Assembly (NCBI GenBank): GCA_964568735.1
Contig: CAZMRF010000029.1
Coordinates: 1-57,346 of the forward strand
DNA length: 57,346 nucleotides
Direction: 5' to 3'
Origin: CAZMRF01 sp964568735
GTDB lineage: Bacteria; Acidobacteriota; Polarisedimenticolia; JACPZX01
This document shows positions 9,143 through 17,077 of the stretch, in pieces. A model generated the notes under the pieces. The model worked only from the letters and a program-made list of their open reading frames with translations, did no database searches and was not told the origin of the DNA. The number at the start of each line of letters is the position of its first letter. The stretch's first letter is position 1. The position numbers and the translations under genes were made by a program.

Positions 9143-9599
9143 CGACGTCGCGGGTGGAGTGGCTCTTCGCGTCCCCCACGATGGCGACCCGCCCCCCGCA
9201 GGCTTCGACCTCCGAGCGCTCCGGCACGCTCTCCTCCGTGTAGTCGGTGCCCTTGCAGTGGACGTCGGGACGGAGCGCCCGGATCAGGCTCACGGCGGTC
9301 TCCTCCTCGAAGATGACCACGAAGTCCACGCAGGCGAAGCCGCCGACGAGCTCGGCCCGCTCGCGTGCCGGGACGATCGGCCGCCCCGGGCCCTTCAACC
9401 GTGCAGCGGCCGCGTCGCCGTTGACCCCCACGACGAGGATTCCGGCCTCCTGCCGCGCGGCCTCCAGGTAGCGGAGGTGTCCCACGTGGAGGATGTCGAA
9501 GATCCCGTTGGCGAGCGCCATGCGCTCGCCCGCAGCGCGCAGCGGCGCAAGGGTCTCCAGAAGCCGATCGAGCGCGAGAATCTTCCCCGGGGATCTCAA
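9102..9599 (-). CDS. hldE: D-glycero-beta-D-manno-heptose 1-phosphate adenylyltransferase (stand-alone HldE C-terminal domain)
   Basis: Transfers AMP to heptose 1-phosphate to give ADP-heptose, the inner-core LPS precursor. The 165-residue protein is a cytidylyltransferase-like fold with NGIFDILHVGHLRYLEAAR (HxGH nucleotide motif), VGVNGDAAAARLKGPGRPIV and the STRDVVRRL end that replaces the usual STT-I motif. In E. coli this domain is fused to the kinase; here it is a separate gene whose start overlaps the kinase stop by 4 bp. Last gene of the LPS operon. Its 3' end overlaps carB on the other strand. Confidence 0.9.
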   Translation of the reverse strand: MRSPGKILALDRLLETLAPLRAAGERMALANGIFDILHVGHLRYLEAARQEAGILVVGVNGDAAAARLKGPGRPIVPARERAELVGGFACVDFVVIFEEETAVSLIRALRPDVHCKGTDYTEESVPERSEVEACGGRVAIVGDAKSHSTRDVVRRLRTAGSPEAP

Positions 9600-10642
9600 G
9601 CAGGACCGCGGCCGGCGCCCGCGTCCTGAAGCGCCGCCTGGAGCTCCGCGGCGGAGACGGTCGCCGTGCCCTGCTTCATGACGGCGAGGCCCGCGGCTGC
9701 GTTGGCCACGAGCGCGGCCTCGAGGGCGCCCGCCCCTGAAGCGAGGGCCAGGGTGAAGGCCGCGATGACCGTGTCTCCCGCGCCCGTGACGTCGGATACC
9801 TGATCCGATCCGAAGACCGGTATCTCGACGGGCGGCTCGCCGCTCCGGAAGAGGATCATCCCGCGGCTCCCGCGGGTGATCAGGATCTCGCGTGCCCCCA
9901 GGGAGGACAGGAGCCGTGCTCCGGCCTCTCCGAGGCCCGAGGCCCCGTCGTCGAGCCGCCTGCCGAGGATCTCTTCGGCTTCCTCGAGGTTGGGCGTCGC
10001 CGCCGTGACGCCGCTGAACTCGCGCCCCCGGTGGCGGGAGTCGGCGGTCACGGGCAGCCCCTGCGCCCGCGCATCCCGGATGAGCGAGGCGCAGAGGTCG
10101 GGGCGGACCAGATCGTAGGCATAGTCGCTGAGGAGGAGGGCGCGAGCCGCGGCGAGCCGGCCCGAAGCCCTCTGCACGGCCGCTCTTGCCGCCGCGCCGT
10201 CAACCGAGTGGGCCTCCCCGCGGTCGATGCGGACCACCTGCTGCGGCCGCGAATGCGGAAGCGCGGCGAGGACCCTGGTCTTCACCGGGGTCGGGTACCC
10301 GGCGACGACGGAGATTCCCTGCACGTCGATGTCCCCCTCGCGGAAGAGCGAGAGGAGGCGCCGGCCGGGCTCGTCGTCGCCCACGACTCCCACGGGGAGC
10401 GGGTGGCCGCCGAGGGCTCGGATGTTGCGCACGGCGTTCGCGCCGCCCCCCGGCATCGATTCGAGCCGACGGTGCTCGACGATGAGGACGGGCGCCTCTC
10501 GGGAGACGCGGGCGATCTCCGCGTAGAGGAACTCGTCGAGGACGAGGTCGGCGAGGACGAGCACCGGGACTCCCTCGAAGCCGTCCACGACGCGGGCCAG
10601 TCGGCCGGCTTCCCCGGCGTAGAGGCGGACTCGAGCGGTCAC
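9596..10642 (-). CDS. hldE: D-glycero-beta-D-manno-heptose-7-phosphate kinase (stand-alone HldE N-terminal domain)
   Basis: A PfkB/ribokinase-family kinase, 348 residues, that phosphorylates heptose 7-phosphate at C1. Visible motifs are the sugar-binding GGGANAVRNIRALGG near residue 60, and the catalytic C-terminal VTGAGDTVIAAF with the base aspartate in GAGD. MVLADLVLDE-like text near the N-terminus (VLADLVLDEFLYAEI) fits the RfaE domain I. Position between gmhB and the adenylyltransferase gene supports the heptose assignment over other PfkB sugars. GTG start; 4-bp overlaps at both ends. Confidence 0.9.
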   Translation of the reverse strand: MTARVRLYAGEAGRLARVVDGFEGVPVLVLADLVLDEFLYAEIARVSREAPVLIVEHRRLESMPGGGANAVRNIRALGGHPLPVGVVGDDEPGRRLLSLFREGDIDVQGISVVAGYPTPVKTRVLAALPHSRPQQVVRIDRGEAHSVDGAAARAAVQRASGRLAAARALLLSDYAYDLVRPDLCASLIRDARAQGLPVTADSRHRGREFSGVTAATPNLEEAEEILGRRLDDGASGLGEAGARLLSSLGAREILITRGSRGMILFRSGEPPVEIPVFGSDQVSDVTGAGDTVIAAFTLALASGAGALEAALVANAAAGLAVMKQGTATVSAAELQAALQDAGAGRGPA

Positions 10643-11226
10643 GTTCGGGCCTCCCTGCGCAGGATCCAGTCCACGGCTCCAGCGAGATCTTCAGCCACGT
10701 GCGCGGGCTCCAGCCCCTTCGGCCTGACGCGGAATTCGAGCTCACCGCGCCCGTACCCCGTGAGGACCAGGATGGAGGTCACCCCGGCCTCCCGGGCCGC
10801 GGCCATGTCGTGGCTCGAGTCTCCCACCATGTAGGAGAGGGAAAGGTCCACCCCGTGCTCCCGGGCCGCCCTGAGGATGAGGCCCGCCCTCGGTTTGCGG
10901 CACTCGCACTCCATCCTCAGATCGGGGTTGGCGGCCTCCGGGTGGTGAGGGCAGTAATAGACCCCGTCGAGCCGCGCTCCCTTCTGTCTCAGATGATCTG
11001 CCAGGAGGGCATGGGCCTTCTCCAGGAGCGCCACGTCGAAGATGCGGTTGGCCAGGCCCGACTGGTTCGTGACCATGAGGACGAGGAGGCCCCGGTCGTT
11101 GAGACGGCGCACGGCCTCCGCCGTGCCGGGCAGCCAGCGCAGCCGGTCGAGGTGGTTCAGGTACCCGACCTCGTCGATCAGCGTGCCGTCCCGGTCGACG
11201 AAGACGGCTCTGTTCAACGAGGTCAT
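10639..11226 (-). CDS. gmhB: D-glycero-beta-D-manno-heptose 1,7-bisphosphate 7-phosphatase
   Basis: HAD-family phosphatase that removes the 7-phosphate of heptose 1,7-bisphosphate between the kinase and adenylyltransferase steps. The 195-residue protein starts MTSLNRAVFVDRDGTLIDEV, with nucleophile D11 and acid/base D13, then VTNQSG (motif II), a zinc-binding Cys/His cluster (YYCPHHPEAANPDLRMECEC) and VGDSSHDMAAA (motif IV). The frame is open 36 codons further upstream, but the ATG at 11226 overlaps the preceding acyltransferase stop by exactly 4 bp, the pattern throughout this operon. Confidence 0.93.
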   Translation of the reverse strand: MTSLNRAVFVDRDGTLIDEVGYLNHLDRLRWLPGTAEAVRRLNDRGLLVLMVTNQSGLANRIFDVALLEKAHALLADHLRQKGARLDGVYYCPHHPEAANPDLRMECECRKPRAGLILRAAREHGVDLSLSYMVGDSSHDMAAAREAGVTSILVLTGYGRGELEFRVRPKGLEPAHVAEDLAGAVDWILRREART

Positions 11227-12167
11227 GGATTCTCCTGAGCGGGGCGCCTCCTGGGCCGGGTCTTCCACCTCCGGTGCATCCAGAGCCACTGTTCTGGATG
11301 CCTCCGGATGGTCTCCTCCAGAAGCGCGGTGCAACGCGACATGATACCAAGCACGTCGGCCTCGCGGTTCCCGGTGCTGACGACCTCGACGGCCGGCAGG
11401 TAGCGGATCCGGTAGCGACCGTCGCCCCCGAGGAAGCTGACCACCGGGACGATGGGCGCACCGGACCTCAGCGCGAGGAGCGCGAGCGTCGGGGCCGCCG
11501 CGGCGGGCCGGCCGAAGAAATCCACGAAGATCCGGTCCGACTGGGGAAAGTCCTGATCAATCACGAGCGCCACGGTCCACCCGTCCCGAAGGGCTTTCAG
11601 GACTCCCCGGACGGCGCGGCGCTTGTGGACGACCTCGTTGCCGCTCGCTCTCCGGCCGCGGCCGAGGAGCACTTCGAGGAGCGGGTTGTCCAGGGGGCGG
11701 GTCACGAGGGCCATCGGCCAGCCGGCCCAGCCTTGGAGCAGCGCGACCATCTCCCAGTTCCCGAGATGGCCCGACGTCAGGAGCACTCCGCGCCCCTTCA
11801 GGTGGGCTCGCTTCAGATGCTCGAGCCCCTCCCAGTCGGCGAGCCCCTCCACGTCGGAGGGCGTCCGGTAGGGCATGAGGAGGCATTCCACCGCGACCGC
11901 CCCGAAGTGAGCGAAACAGCCGCGGGCGATCCGCCGCGCGGCTGCGGTATCCGACGCCTGGGGCAGCGAGGCCGAGAGGTTCTCCATCGCCACCCGGCGG
12001 TGGCGGTGGTCGACGAGCCAGGCCAGGCGCCCGGCCGCCCTGCCCGTGGCGAGAGCCCAGCGGCGTGGAATGAGACGGAGCGCGAGCTGGATCGCCCGGA
12101 TCGGCACGTACTCCAGCCACGAGACGGCGGCGCCCTTCCTCGATGCGTCGGGAGACCTGCGGCTCAC
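11223..12167 (-). CDS. LpxL/HtrB-family lipid A acyltransferase
   Basis: Predicted inner-membrane enzyme that adds a secondary acyl chain to Kdo2-lipid A. In the 314-residue protein the catalytic HxxxxE lies in TSGHLGNWE (H134, E139), followed by LVTRPLDNPLLE, ALVIDQDFPQSDRIFVDFFG and the C-terminal PEQWLWMHRRWK typical of LpxL/LpxM and of some phosphatidylinositol mannoside acyltransferases. An N-terminal hydrophobic segment (about 20-50) fits membrane attachment. Location between lpxK and gmhB in an LPS operon supports lipid A as substrate; lauroyl versus myristoyl specificity cannot be read from sequence. Confidence 0.88.
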   Translation of the reverse strand: MSRRSPDASRKGAAVSWLEYVPIRAIQLALRLIPRRWALATGRAAGRLAWLVDHRHRRVAMENLSASLPQASDTAAARRIARGCFAHFGAVAVECLLMPYRTPSDVEGLADWEGLEHLKRAHLKGRGVLLTSGHLGNWEMVALLQGWAGWPMALVTRPLDNPLLEVLLGRGRRASGNEVVHKRRAVRGVLKALRDGWTVALVIDQDFPQSDRIFVDFFGRPAAAAPTLALLALRSGAPIVPVVSFLGGDGRYRIRYLPAVEVVSTGNREADVLGIMSRCTALLEETIRRHPEQWLWMHRRWKTRPRRRPAQENP

Positions 12168-13228
12168 GTGCGAGTCTCCGTTCGGCGCGCCGCGGTGACG
12201 AGCATCTCACGGAAGGGGGCCCTCTCGTTCCCGAAGAGCACCCCCTCCACCCGCAGTGCCGCGAGACCTGCCTCCCGGAGGAAGGCGGCGGCGGAGGCCT
12301 CGATGCGGACCAGGTCCTTCTCCGTCGTGACGAGGAGTTCGGGGGAGCCCCTCTTCGCCGCGCCGAGGATGCGGCGCAGATCCCCCTGGCCGAAGACGTG
12401 GTGATCCGGAAAGGGAAGGAACTCCACGACGCGGGCTCCCAGCGCTTCGAGGCTCGCGCGGAGCCGCTCCGGCCTGGCGATCCCGGCGAAGGCGACGACT
12501 CGGCGCCCCGCGATCGAGCCCGCGGGCTGCGGCTCGACTCCATCGCGCAGGATGAGCGTGGGCTCGGTCCGGAAGCCGAAGTAGGGCGTCCCCGGCCGGA
12601 CGTGCGCCGCCAGCCGCTCCCTCGTCTTCGCGGGATCGCCACCCTCGCCACTGAGGACGATGGCGTCCGCCCGCTCGAGGGCGGCCGGTGGCTCGCGGAG
12701 CACCCCCGCCGGCAGGAGCCTCCCCGTCCCCAGCGGATGCCGCTCGTCGAGGAGAACGACGTCGAGATCGCGGTGGAGCGAGAGATGCTGGAATCCGTCG
12801 TCGAGGAGCACGCAGCCCGCGCCGAACCTGGCGATGGCGAGCGCCGCCCCCTCGGACCTGCGCCTCGCTACGATGACGGGAACTCCGGGCAGGCACCGTC
12901 CCAGCATGACGGGCTCGTCCCCTGCGCTGGCCGCGGTCACTCCGAGATCGGCGCCCGAGTCTCCCGAGACGACCAGGGGGTCGACGCTGCGCCTCCCACC
13001 GTAGCCGCGGCTGACGATCGCCGGCCGCAGGCCTGCCTCCTTCAGGAGGCGGGCCGCCATCGCCACCAGCGGGGTCTTGCCCGTGCCCCCGACGGCGATG
13101 TTCCCGATGCTGATCACGGGAACTGCGGCCCGGGCCCGGCTGAGCCACCCCCGGGAGTAGAGAGTCGTCCGCACGGAGACGGCAGCCGCGTAGGCCGCCG
13201 CCAGGGGAGCGAGTATCGAGGCGTTCAC
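12164..13228 (-). CDS. lpxK: Tetraacyldisaccharide 4'-kinase
   Basis: Phosphorylates the 4' position of the lipid A disaccharide at the inner membrane. The 354-residue protein has a short N-terminal hydrophobic helix (LAPLAAAYAAAV) and a P-loop in GNIAVGGTGKTPLV (residues 42-55), then VSRGYGG, a DDGFQHLSLHRDLDVVLLDE segment and LPFPDHHVF, all LpxK hallmarks. It lies between waaA and the acyltransferase, matching the lipid A assembly order, with 4-bp overlaps at both ends. Confidence 0.95.
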   Translation of the reverse strand: MNASILAPLAAAYAAAVSVRTTLYSRGWLSRARAAVPVISIGNIAVGGTGKTPLVAMAARLLKEAGLRPAIVSRGYGGRRSVDPLVVSGDSGADLGVTAASAGDEPVMLGRCLPGVPVIVARRRSEGAALAIARFGAGCVLLDDGFQHLSLHRDLDVVLLDERHPLGTGRLLPAGVLREPPAALERADAIVLSGEGGDPAKTRERLAAHVRPGTPYFGFRTEPTLILRDGVEPQPAGSIAGRRVVAFAGIARPERLRASLEALGARVVEFLPFPDHHVFGQGDLRRILGAAKRGSPELLVTTEKDLVRIEASAAAFLREAGLAALRVEGVLFGNERAPFREMLVTAARRTETRT

Positions 13229-14502
13229 GCGAAGACCTCGGGGATGCGGCGCCGCAGAGCCTGCACCGTGCGCTCCGTGGCTCCGTGGTGGCCCTCCGCG
13301 AAGCGCAGCCCAGCCTGCGAGGCGCTCCGGTGCGCGGCAGGGTCCGTCATCAGGCGCACGACCTCGCGGGCCAGCTCCCCGGCGCCGCGGATCTCGAAGG
13401 CGGCGCCGGACTCCATGAGCTCATCGGCGACATCGCGGAAGCTGTCCATGCCCGGGCCGAAGAGCACCGGGAGGCCGAGCCTGACCGGCTCGAGAGGGTT
13501 CTGTCCGCCACGGGGCACGAGGCTGCCTCCGACGAAGGCGACCTGGCCGAGGCCGTAGGCGGCCTCCAGCTCCCCCAGGGTGTCGAGGAGGATCACCGCC
13601 TGCCCTCCTGAGACCGTCTCCTCTTTCACGCTCGATCGCCTGAGGAAGGGGATCCCCGCAGCTTCCAGGGTGCTTCCGACCGCGTCGAATCTGTCGGGGT
13701 GTCGAGGGGCGACGATCAGGACCAGGGAAGGCAGCGCCTTGCGGGCCTCACGCCACGCCTCCACGACGAGCATCTCCTCTCCCTCGGAGGTGCTTCCCGC
13801 CACGAGGACGGGACCGCCCGGGGGCAAGCCCAGGAGGCGCCGCAGGCGGGCCATCGGCTCGACTCCGGAAGGGGCGCGCGCGTCGAACTTGATGTTGCCC
13901 GTGACCTCCACGGATCGCGCCGGGGCTCCCAGCCGGACAAGCCGCTCGGCGTCTTCCTGCGTCTGCATGCAGGCGGCCCTGAGCGCGGCAAGCCCCTCTC
14001 GCACCGCGCCGGCCATCCACATCCAGCGCTTCGCGGATCTCTCGCTGATCGTGCCGCTCACGACGAAGGCGGGGATGGAGCGGCTCGCGCAGCTCTTCAA
14101 GAGAACCGGCCAGATCTCCGTCTCCACCGTCCCGAAGGCCGCCGGCGAGAGGGAGCCCAGCGCGCGCCGCACGATCCACGGGGCATCGATCGGGAAGCTG
14201 AAAACGAGATCCGCACCCGCGCCACGGGCCACCTCCCCCCCGGACGCCGTCGTCGTCGAGAGGGCCACGGGAAGTGCCGGGCAGGCGAGGCGGAGCCTGT
14301 CGAGGAAGGTCTTCGCGACTCGAACCTCTCCCACGGAGACCGCCTGGAGCCAGACCCCCCTCCCCTCGGGCCATCGTGGGAGGCGGCCCAGCCGCTCGGC
14401 GAATCCCTGGCGCCCACCCGGGTCGCGGGCGGAGCGCAGCCATAGAGCCGGGATCGCGACGGCGGACGCCGCGGTGGTCAAGAGGTCATAGAGGGGCGCC
14501 AT
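13225..14502 (-). CDS. waaA: 3-deoxy-D-manno-octulosonic acid (Kdo) transferase
   Basis: Transfers Kdo from CMP-Kdo to lipid IVA. The 425-residue GT-B glycosyltransferase starts with a hydrophobic anchor, then FAERLG with the probable catalytic base E36, the WLQAVSVGEV segment, VETEIWPVLL, and the C-terminal nucleotide-sugar region (AGSTSEGEE, VAPRHPDRFD, GGSLVPRGGQNPLEP). It is the first gene of the six-gene LPS operon; a near-consensus promoter lies about 50 bp upstream of the ATG at 14502. Whether it adds one or two Kdo residues cannot be told from sequence. Confidence 0.95.
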   Translation of the reverse strand: MAPLYDLLTTAASAVAIPALWLRSARDPGGRQGFAERLGRLPRWPEGRGVWLQAVSVGEVRVAKTFLDRLRLACPALPVALSTTTASGGEVARGAGADLVFSFPIDAPWIVRRALGSLSPAAFGTVETEIWPVLLKSCASRSIPAFVVSGTISERSAKRWMWMAGAVREGLAALRAACMQTQEDAERLVRLGAPARSVEVTGNIKFDARAPSGVEPMARLRRLLGLPPGGPVLVAGSTSEGEEMLVVEAWREARKALPSLVLIVAPRHPDRFDAVGSTLEAAGIPFLRRSSVKEETVSGGQAVILLDTLGELEAAYGLGQVAFVGGSLVPRGGQNPLEPVRLGLPVLFGPGMDSFRDVADELMESGAAFEIRGAGELAREVVRLMTDPAAHRSASQAGLRFAEGHHGATERTVQALRRRIPEVFA

Positions 14503-14544
14503 CGGGGAGGAGATTCGGGCTAAGGCCCTTTATCTGCGATACTT

Positions 14545-14568
14545 AGCGGCCGATTATAGGGGGCCGCT
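14545..14568. repeat. Perfect 7-bp inverted repeat around the waaA -10 box
   Basis: Arms AGCGGCC (14545-14551) and GGCCGCT (14562-14568) are exact reverse complements separated by 10 bases that contain the whole TATAAT box. It could be a repressor operator or chance in GC-rich DNA. Confidence 0.45.
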
Positions 14569-14581
14569 CCCGGGGGGTCAA
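14553..14581 (-). promoter_or_regulatory. Sigma-70-like promoter of the LPS (waaA) operon
   Basis: Read on the minus strand: TTGACC (14581-14576), 17-bp spacer, perfect TATAAT (14558-14553). The expected transcript start is near 14546, giving a leader of about 45 nt to the waaA ATG. The match is close to consensus in a GC-rich sequence, so chance is unlikely. Confidence 0.8.
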
Positions 14582-14620
14582 TCGCTGCCCCGTCTCCGTG
14601 ACCCCCGCCGGCACTTACAA

Positions 14621-14649
14621 TTGATGCCCCTGAACCTCCGGCATATATT
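14621..14649 (+). promoter_or_regulatory. Sigma-70-like promoter of the histidine kinase / HD-GYP genes
   Basis: TTGATG (14621-14626), 17-bp spacer, TATATT (14644-14649). The predicted start near 14656 leaves about 35 nt of leader to the TTG start of the kinase. It is divergent from the waaA promoter, with about 40 bp between the two -35 boxes. Confidence 0.7.
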
Positions 14650-14656
14650 CGGAGGT
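14634..14656. repeat. Perfect 7-bp inverted repeat around the kinase -10 box
   Basis: Arms ACCTCCG (14634-14640) and CGGAGGT (14650-14656) are exact reverse complements flanking a 9-base centre that contains TATATT. Arm sequence differs from that at the divergent waaA promoter but the geometry is the same. Confidence 0.45.
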
Positions 14657-14691
14657 CACCAACGATCCTCAAAAGCGAACGGGAGAGACCA

Positions 14692-15693
14692 TTGCCCGGG
14701 ACGAGCGCGATGCCCCTCGGCCGAGCGGGCGAAGAGCTTTCGGCAGCTTCCATAGCTCATGAGCTCAAGACCCCCCTCGCGGCGATCGACGCGGCCGGCG
14801 CGAACCTGCTCGCACAGCTGCGCCGCCTGCTCGAAGCCCTCGCGCGGCTCGACGACATCGAGTTCGCCTTTCCCACCCTCCCGATGATCATCAAGAGCCT
14901 GTCGGAAGCTCCTCCCCCCCTCCCGTTGGGGACGGAGATCGTGAAGCGGATCGAGCGCATCGAGGGGCGACTGCGCGCCTCCGGGCTGAGCGCCCGCTCC
15001 GCAGAAGCCGCCCGGCGCCTGGTCCTGGGCGGCTGGGAGGGGCGGGTAGGAGAGATTGCGCCTCTCCTGGCGCAGCCCGGAGGGGCCGACCTGCTGGATG
15101 CCCTGGAGGCCGCCGGGAGGATCCGCTCCAGCCTCGGCAGCCTGGAGCTCTCCGCAAGCCGCCTGGAGGGGCTGGCGCGGGCACTCTCCCCGGGAGCGAA
15201 ACCCGCCGCTGCTCTCCGCGCAGGGCTGACCCCTTCCGACGTTCGGAGCTGCGCGGTGGCGGCCGTCGCCATTCTACGCCACAGGATTCCCGAAGGGGTC
15301 GCCGTCGAGATCGATGCGGCTCCAGGTGGCCCGAGCCTCGAGGAGCCGGTCAAGGCCGGCCAGATCCTCTCGAACCTCGTGGCCAACGCGCTCGAAGCCG
15401 TCCCCTCCGAGGGGGGTCGCATCGGGGTGCACTGCTCGAGCGGCTCCGGGTTCGTGACGATCCGGGTGGAGGACAACGGCCCCGGGATTCCCGAGGGGCT
15501 CCGCGACAGTCTCTTCGCTCCCTACACGACGGGCAGGGCCTCGGGGACGGGGCTGGGACTCTTCCTCGCGCGCAGGATGGCGGAGGAGCTCGGTGGAAGC
15601 CTCATCCTCGATACGGCGGGAGGCGGGACGGCCTTCCTCCTGCGCCTTCCCGCAGGCGCTGCCGGTGGCGGCGGGCGTAGGGAGGGCGCGTGA
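14692..15693 (+). CDS. Soluble sensor histidine kinase with unusual DHp region
   Basis: Two-component kinase of 333 residues with no membrane segment or recognisable sensor domain. The H-box is at the very N-terminus (SIAHELKTPLAAID, phospho-acceptor H23). The ATPase part has an N-box (QILSNLVANALEAV), G1 (VEDNGPGIP) and G2 (GTGLGLFLARRM), so it looks active. About 100 Ala/Leu/Arg-rich residues (about 45-145) separate the H-box helix from the likely second DHp helix, which is unusual. TTG start at 14692 with GGGAGAG upstream; ATG 14710 is possible. The stop overlaps the response regulator start by 4 bp, so the two proteins are probably partners. Confidence 0.85.
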   Translation: MPGTSAMPLGRAGEELSAASIAHELKTPLAAIDAAGANLLAQLRRLLEALARLDDIEFAFPTLPMIIKSLSEAPPPLPLGTEIVKRIERIEGRLRASGLSARSAEAARRLVLGGWEGRVGEIAPLLAQPGGADLLDALEAAGRIRSSLGSLELSASRLEGLARALSPGAKPAAALRAGLTPSDVRSCAVAAVAILRHRIPEGVAVEIDAAPGGPSLEEPVKAGQILSNLVANALEAVPSEGGRIGVHCSSGSGFVTIRVEDNGPGIPEGLRDSLFAPYTTGRASGTGLGLFLARRMAEELGGSLILDTAGGGTAFLLRLPAGAAGGGGRREGA

Positions 15694-17048
15694 GCACCCC
15701 CAAGGGCTACATCCTCTGCGTGGACGACGACCTCGCGCTCCTCGAGACTCTGTGGGAGCAGCTCATGGATCTCACCTCCGCGAGCCACGAGGTCGTGATG
15801 GCCAAGAGCGCGGAGGAGGGTCTCCAGACCCTGTACGAGCTGCATCACCAGGGCAAGGTCGTCGAGATGGTCATCACGGATCTGGTCATGCCGGGGATGA
15901 CCGGGGACAGGTTCCTCGAGATCCTCAACGCCCAGTTCCCCCACGTCGTGAAGGTGCTCCTGACCGGCCACACCGACCTGGATTCGGCCCTCTACTGCAT
16001 CAACAACACGCAGCTCGACAAGTACATCTCGAAGCCGTGGCAGATCCAGGACCTCCACATGACGGTCACCTCGCTGCTGCGCCAGTTCCGTCTGCGTCGC
16101 GACAACGAGACGCTGCTCGAGGATCTCCAGCTCAGGAACCTCCAGCTCAAGTCCGCGTTGCGGGAGCTGCGCAAGGCGCACGGCCAGATCGAGACCTCGT
16201 ACATCCAGACGCTCCATTCGCTGGCGGCCGCGCTGGACGCCAAGGACCCCTACACGGCGGGCCACTCCGAACGCGTCGCCCGCTGGGCGGCAATGCTCGC
16301 CCGGAGATTCAACCTCGCACGCGAGGAGATCGAGGACATCCGCGCCGTCTCGCTGCTGCACGACATCGGCAAGATCGGGTTGCCCGAGCGGATCCTCAAC
16401 AAGGCGGGCCGCCTGACCACCGAGGAGATGGATGTGGTGAGGATGCACCCGGTGATCGGGGCGCAGATCCTCGAGCCGCTGGCCTCGTTCGCGAGGTACG
16501 TCCCGATCGTGCGCCACCACCACGAGTGGTACAACGGCCATGGCTACCCCGACCGCCTGGGAGGAGCCGATCTGCCTCTCGCGGTCTGGGTGACCGCGCT
16601 CGCCGATGCCTTCGATGCCATGACGAGCAACCGGCCCTACCGGAAGGGGCAGAACCTCGACTTCGCCTTCGGCCAGATGATCGGGGGACTGGACAAGCAG
16701 TTCAACCCTGAATGCGTCCGCCTCTTCCTCGAAATCCTCCAGGAGCCCGGCTTCAACTTCGAGGAGGCCGTGAGGCTGGGGGACGGCAGGAAGCGCAGGG
16801 CCGAGCTCCCCGAGCCGCTCGAGGCGGCCATCCAGCACGTGGTGGAGAGCGGGGGAGTGATACGCTCCTGCTGCGCCATGATGGAGCAGTACGGTGCCCT
16901 GCCCACCGGGGACCCACGCGAGACGGAGAGCGAAACGGAGAGAGAGGAGGCGCGGGAGGAGGAGCCGCCCGCCCAGGAAGCCTCCGAGGAGAAGTCCACC
17001 GACCGGACGGGCGACGCTACCCCGCAACCGGGCACTCGGGGGCTCTGA
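15690..17048 (+). CDS. Response regulator with HD-GYP cyclic-di-GMP phosphodiesterase output
   Basis: A 452-residue protein. The receiver domain (1-about 125) has the acidic triad VDDD, phospho-acceptor D64 (ITDLVMPGM) and K115 (YISKPW). After a coiled-coil linker comes an HD-GYP domain with HSERVARWA, LLHDIGKIG (HD dyad near 224-225) and HHHEWYNGHGYP, the complete HHExxxGxGYP signature, so it should hydrolyse c-di-GMP. A Glu-rich, disordered C-terminal tail of about 80 residues follows. GTG start overlapping the kinase gene. Signal input is presumably the upstream kinase. Confidence 0.93.
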   Translation: MSTPKGYILCVDDDLALLETLWEQLMDLTSASHEVVMAKSAEEGLQTLYELHHQGKVVEMVITDLVMPGMTGDRFLEILNAQFPHVVKVLLTGHTDLDSALYCINNTQLDKYISKPWQIQDLHMTVTSLLRQFRLRRDNETLLEDLQLRNLQLKSALRELRKAHGQIETSYIQTLHSLAAALDAKDPYTAGHSERVARWAAMLARRFNLAREEIEDIRAVSLLHDIGKIGLPERILNKAGRLTTEEMDVVRMHPVIGAQILEPLASFARYVPIVRHHHEWYNGHGYPDRLGGADLPLAVWVTALADAFDAMTSNRPYRKGQNLDFAFGQMIGGLDKQFNPECVRLFLEILQEPGFNFEEAVRLGDGRKRRAELPEPLEAAIQHVVESGGVIRSCCAMMEQYGALPTGDPRETESETEREEAREEEPPAQEASEEKSTDRTGDATPQPGTRGL

Positions 17049-17077
17049 GCCCGGGTTCCCGCCGGCCCCCTCCGCTG

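Noticed and set aside
16712..17077. Upstream extension of the membrane HD-GYP gene
   Set aside because: It lies inside the response-regulator coding sequence in another frame; ATG 17078 or 17129 precede the first membrane helix.
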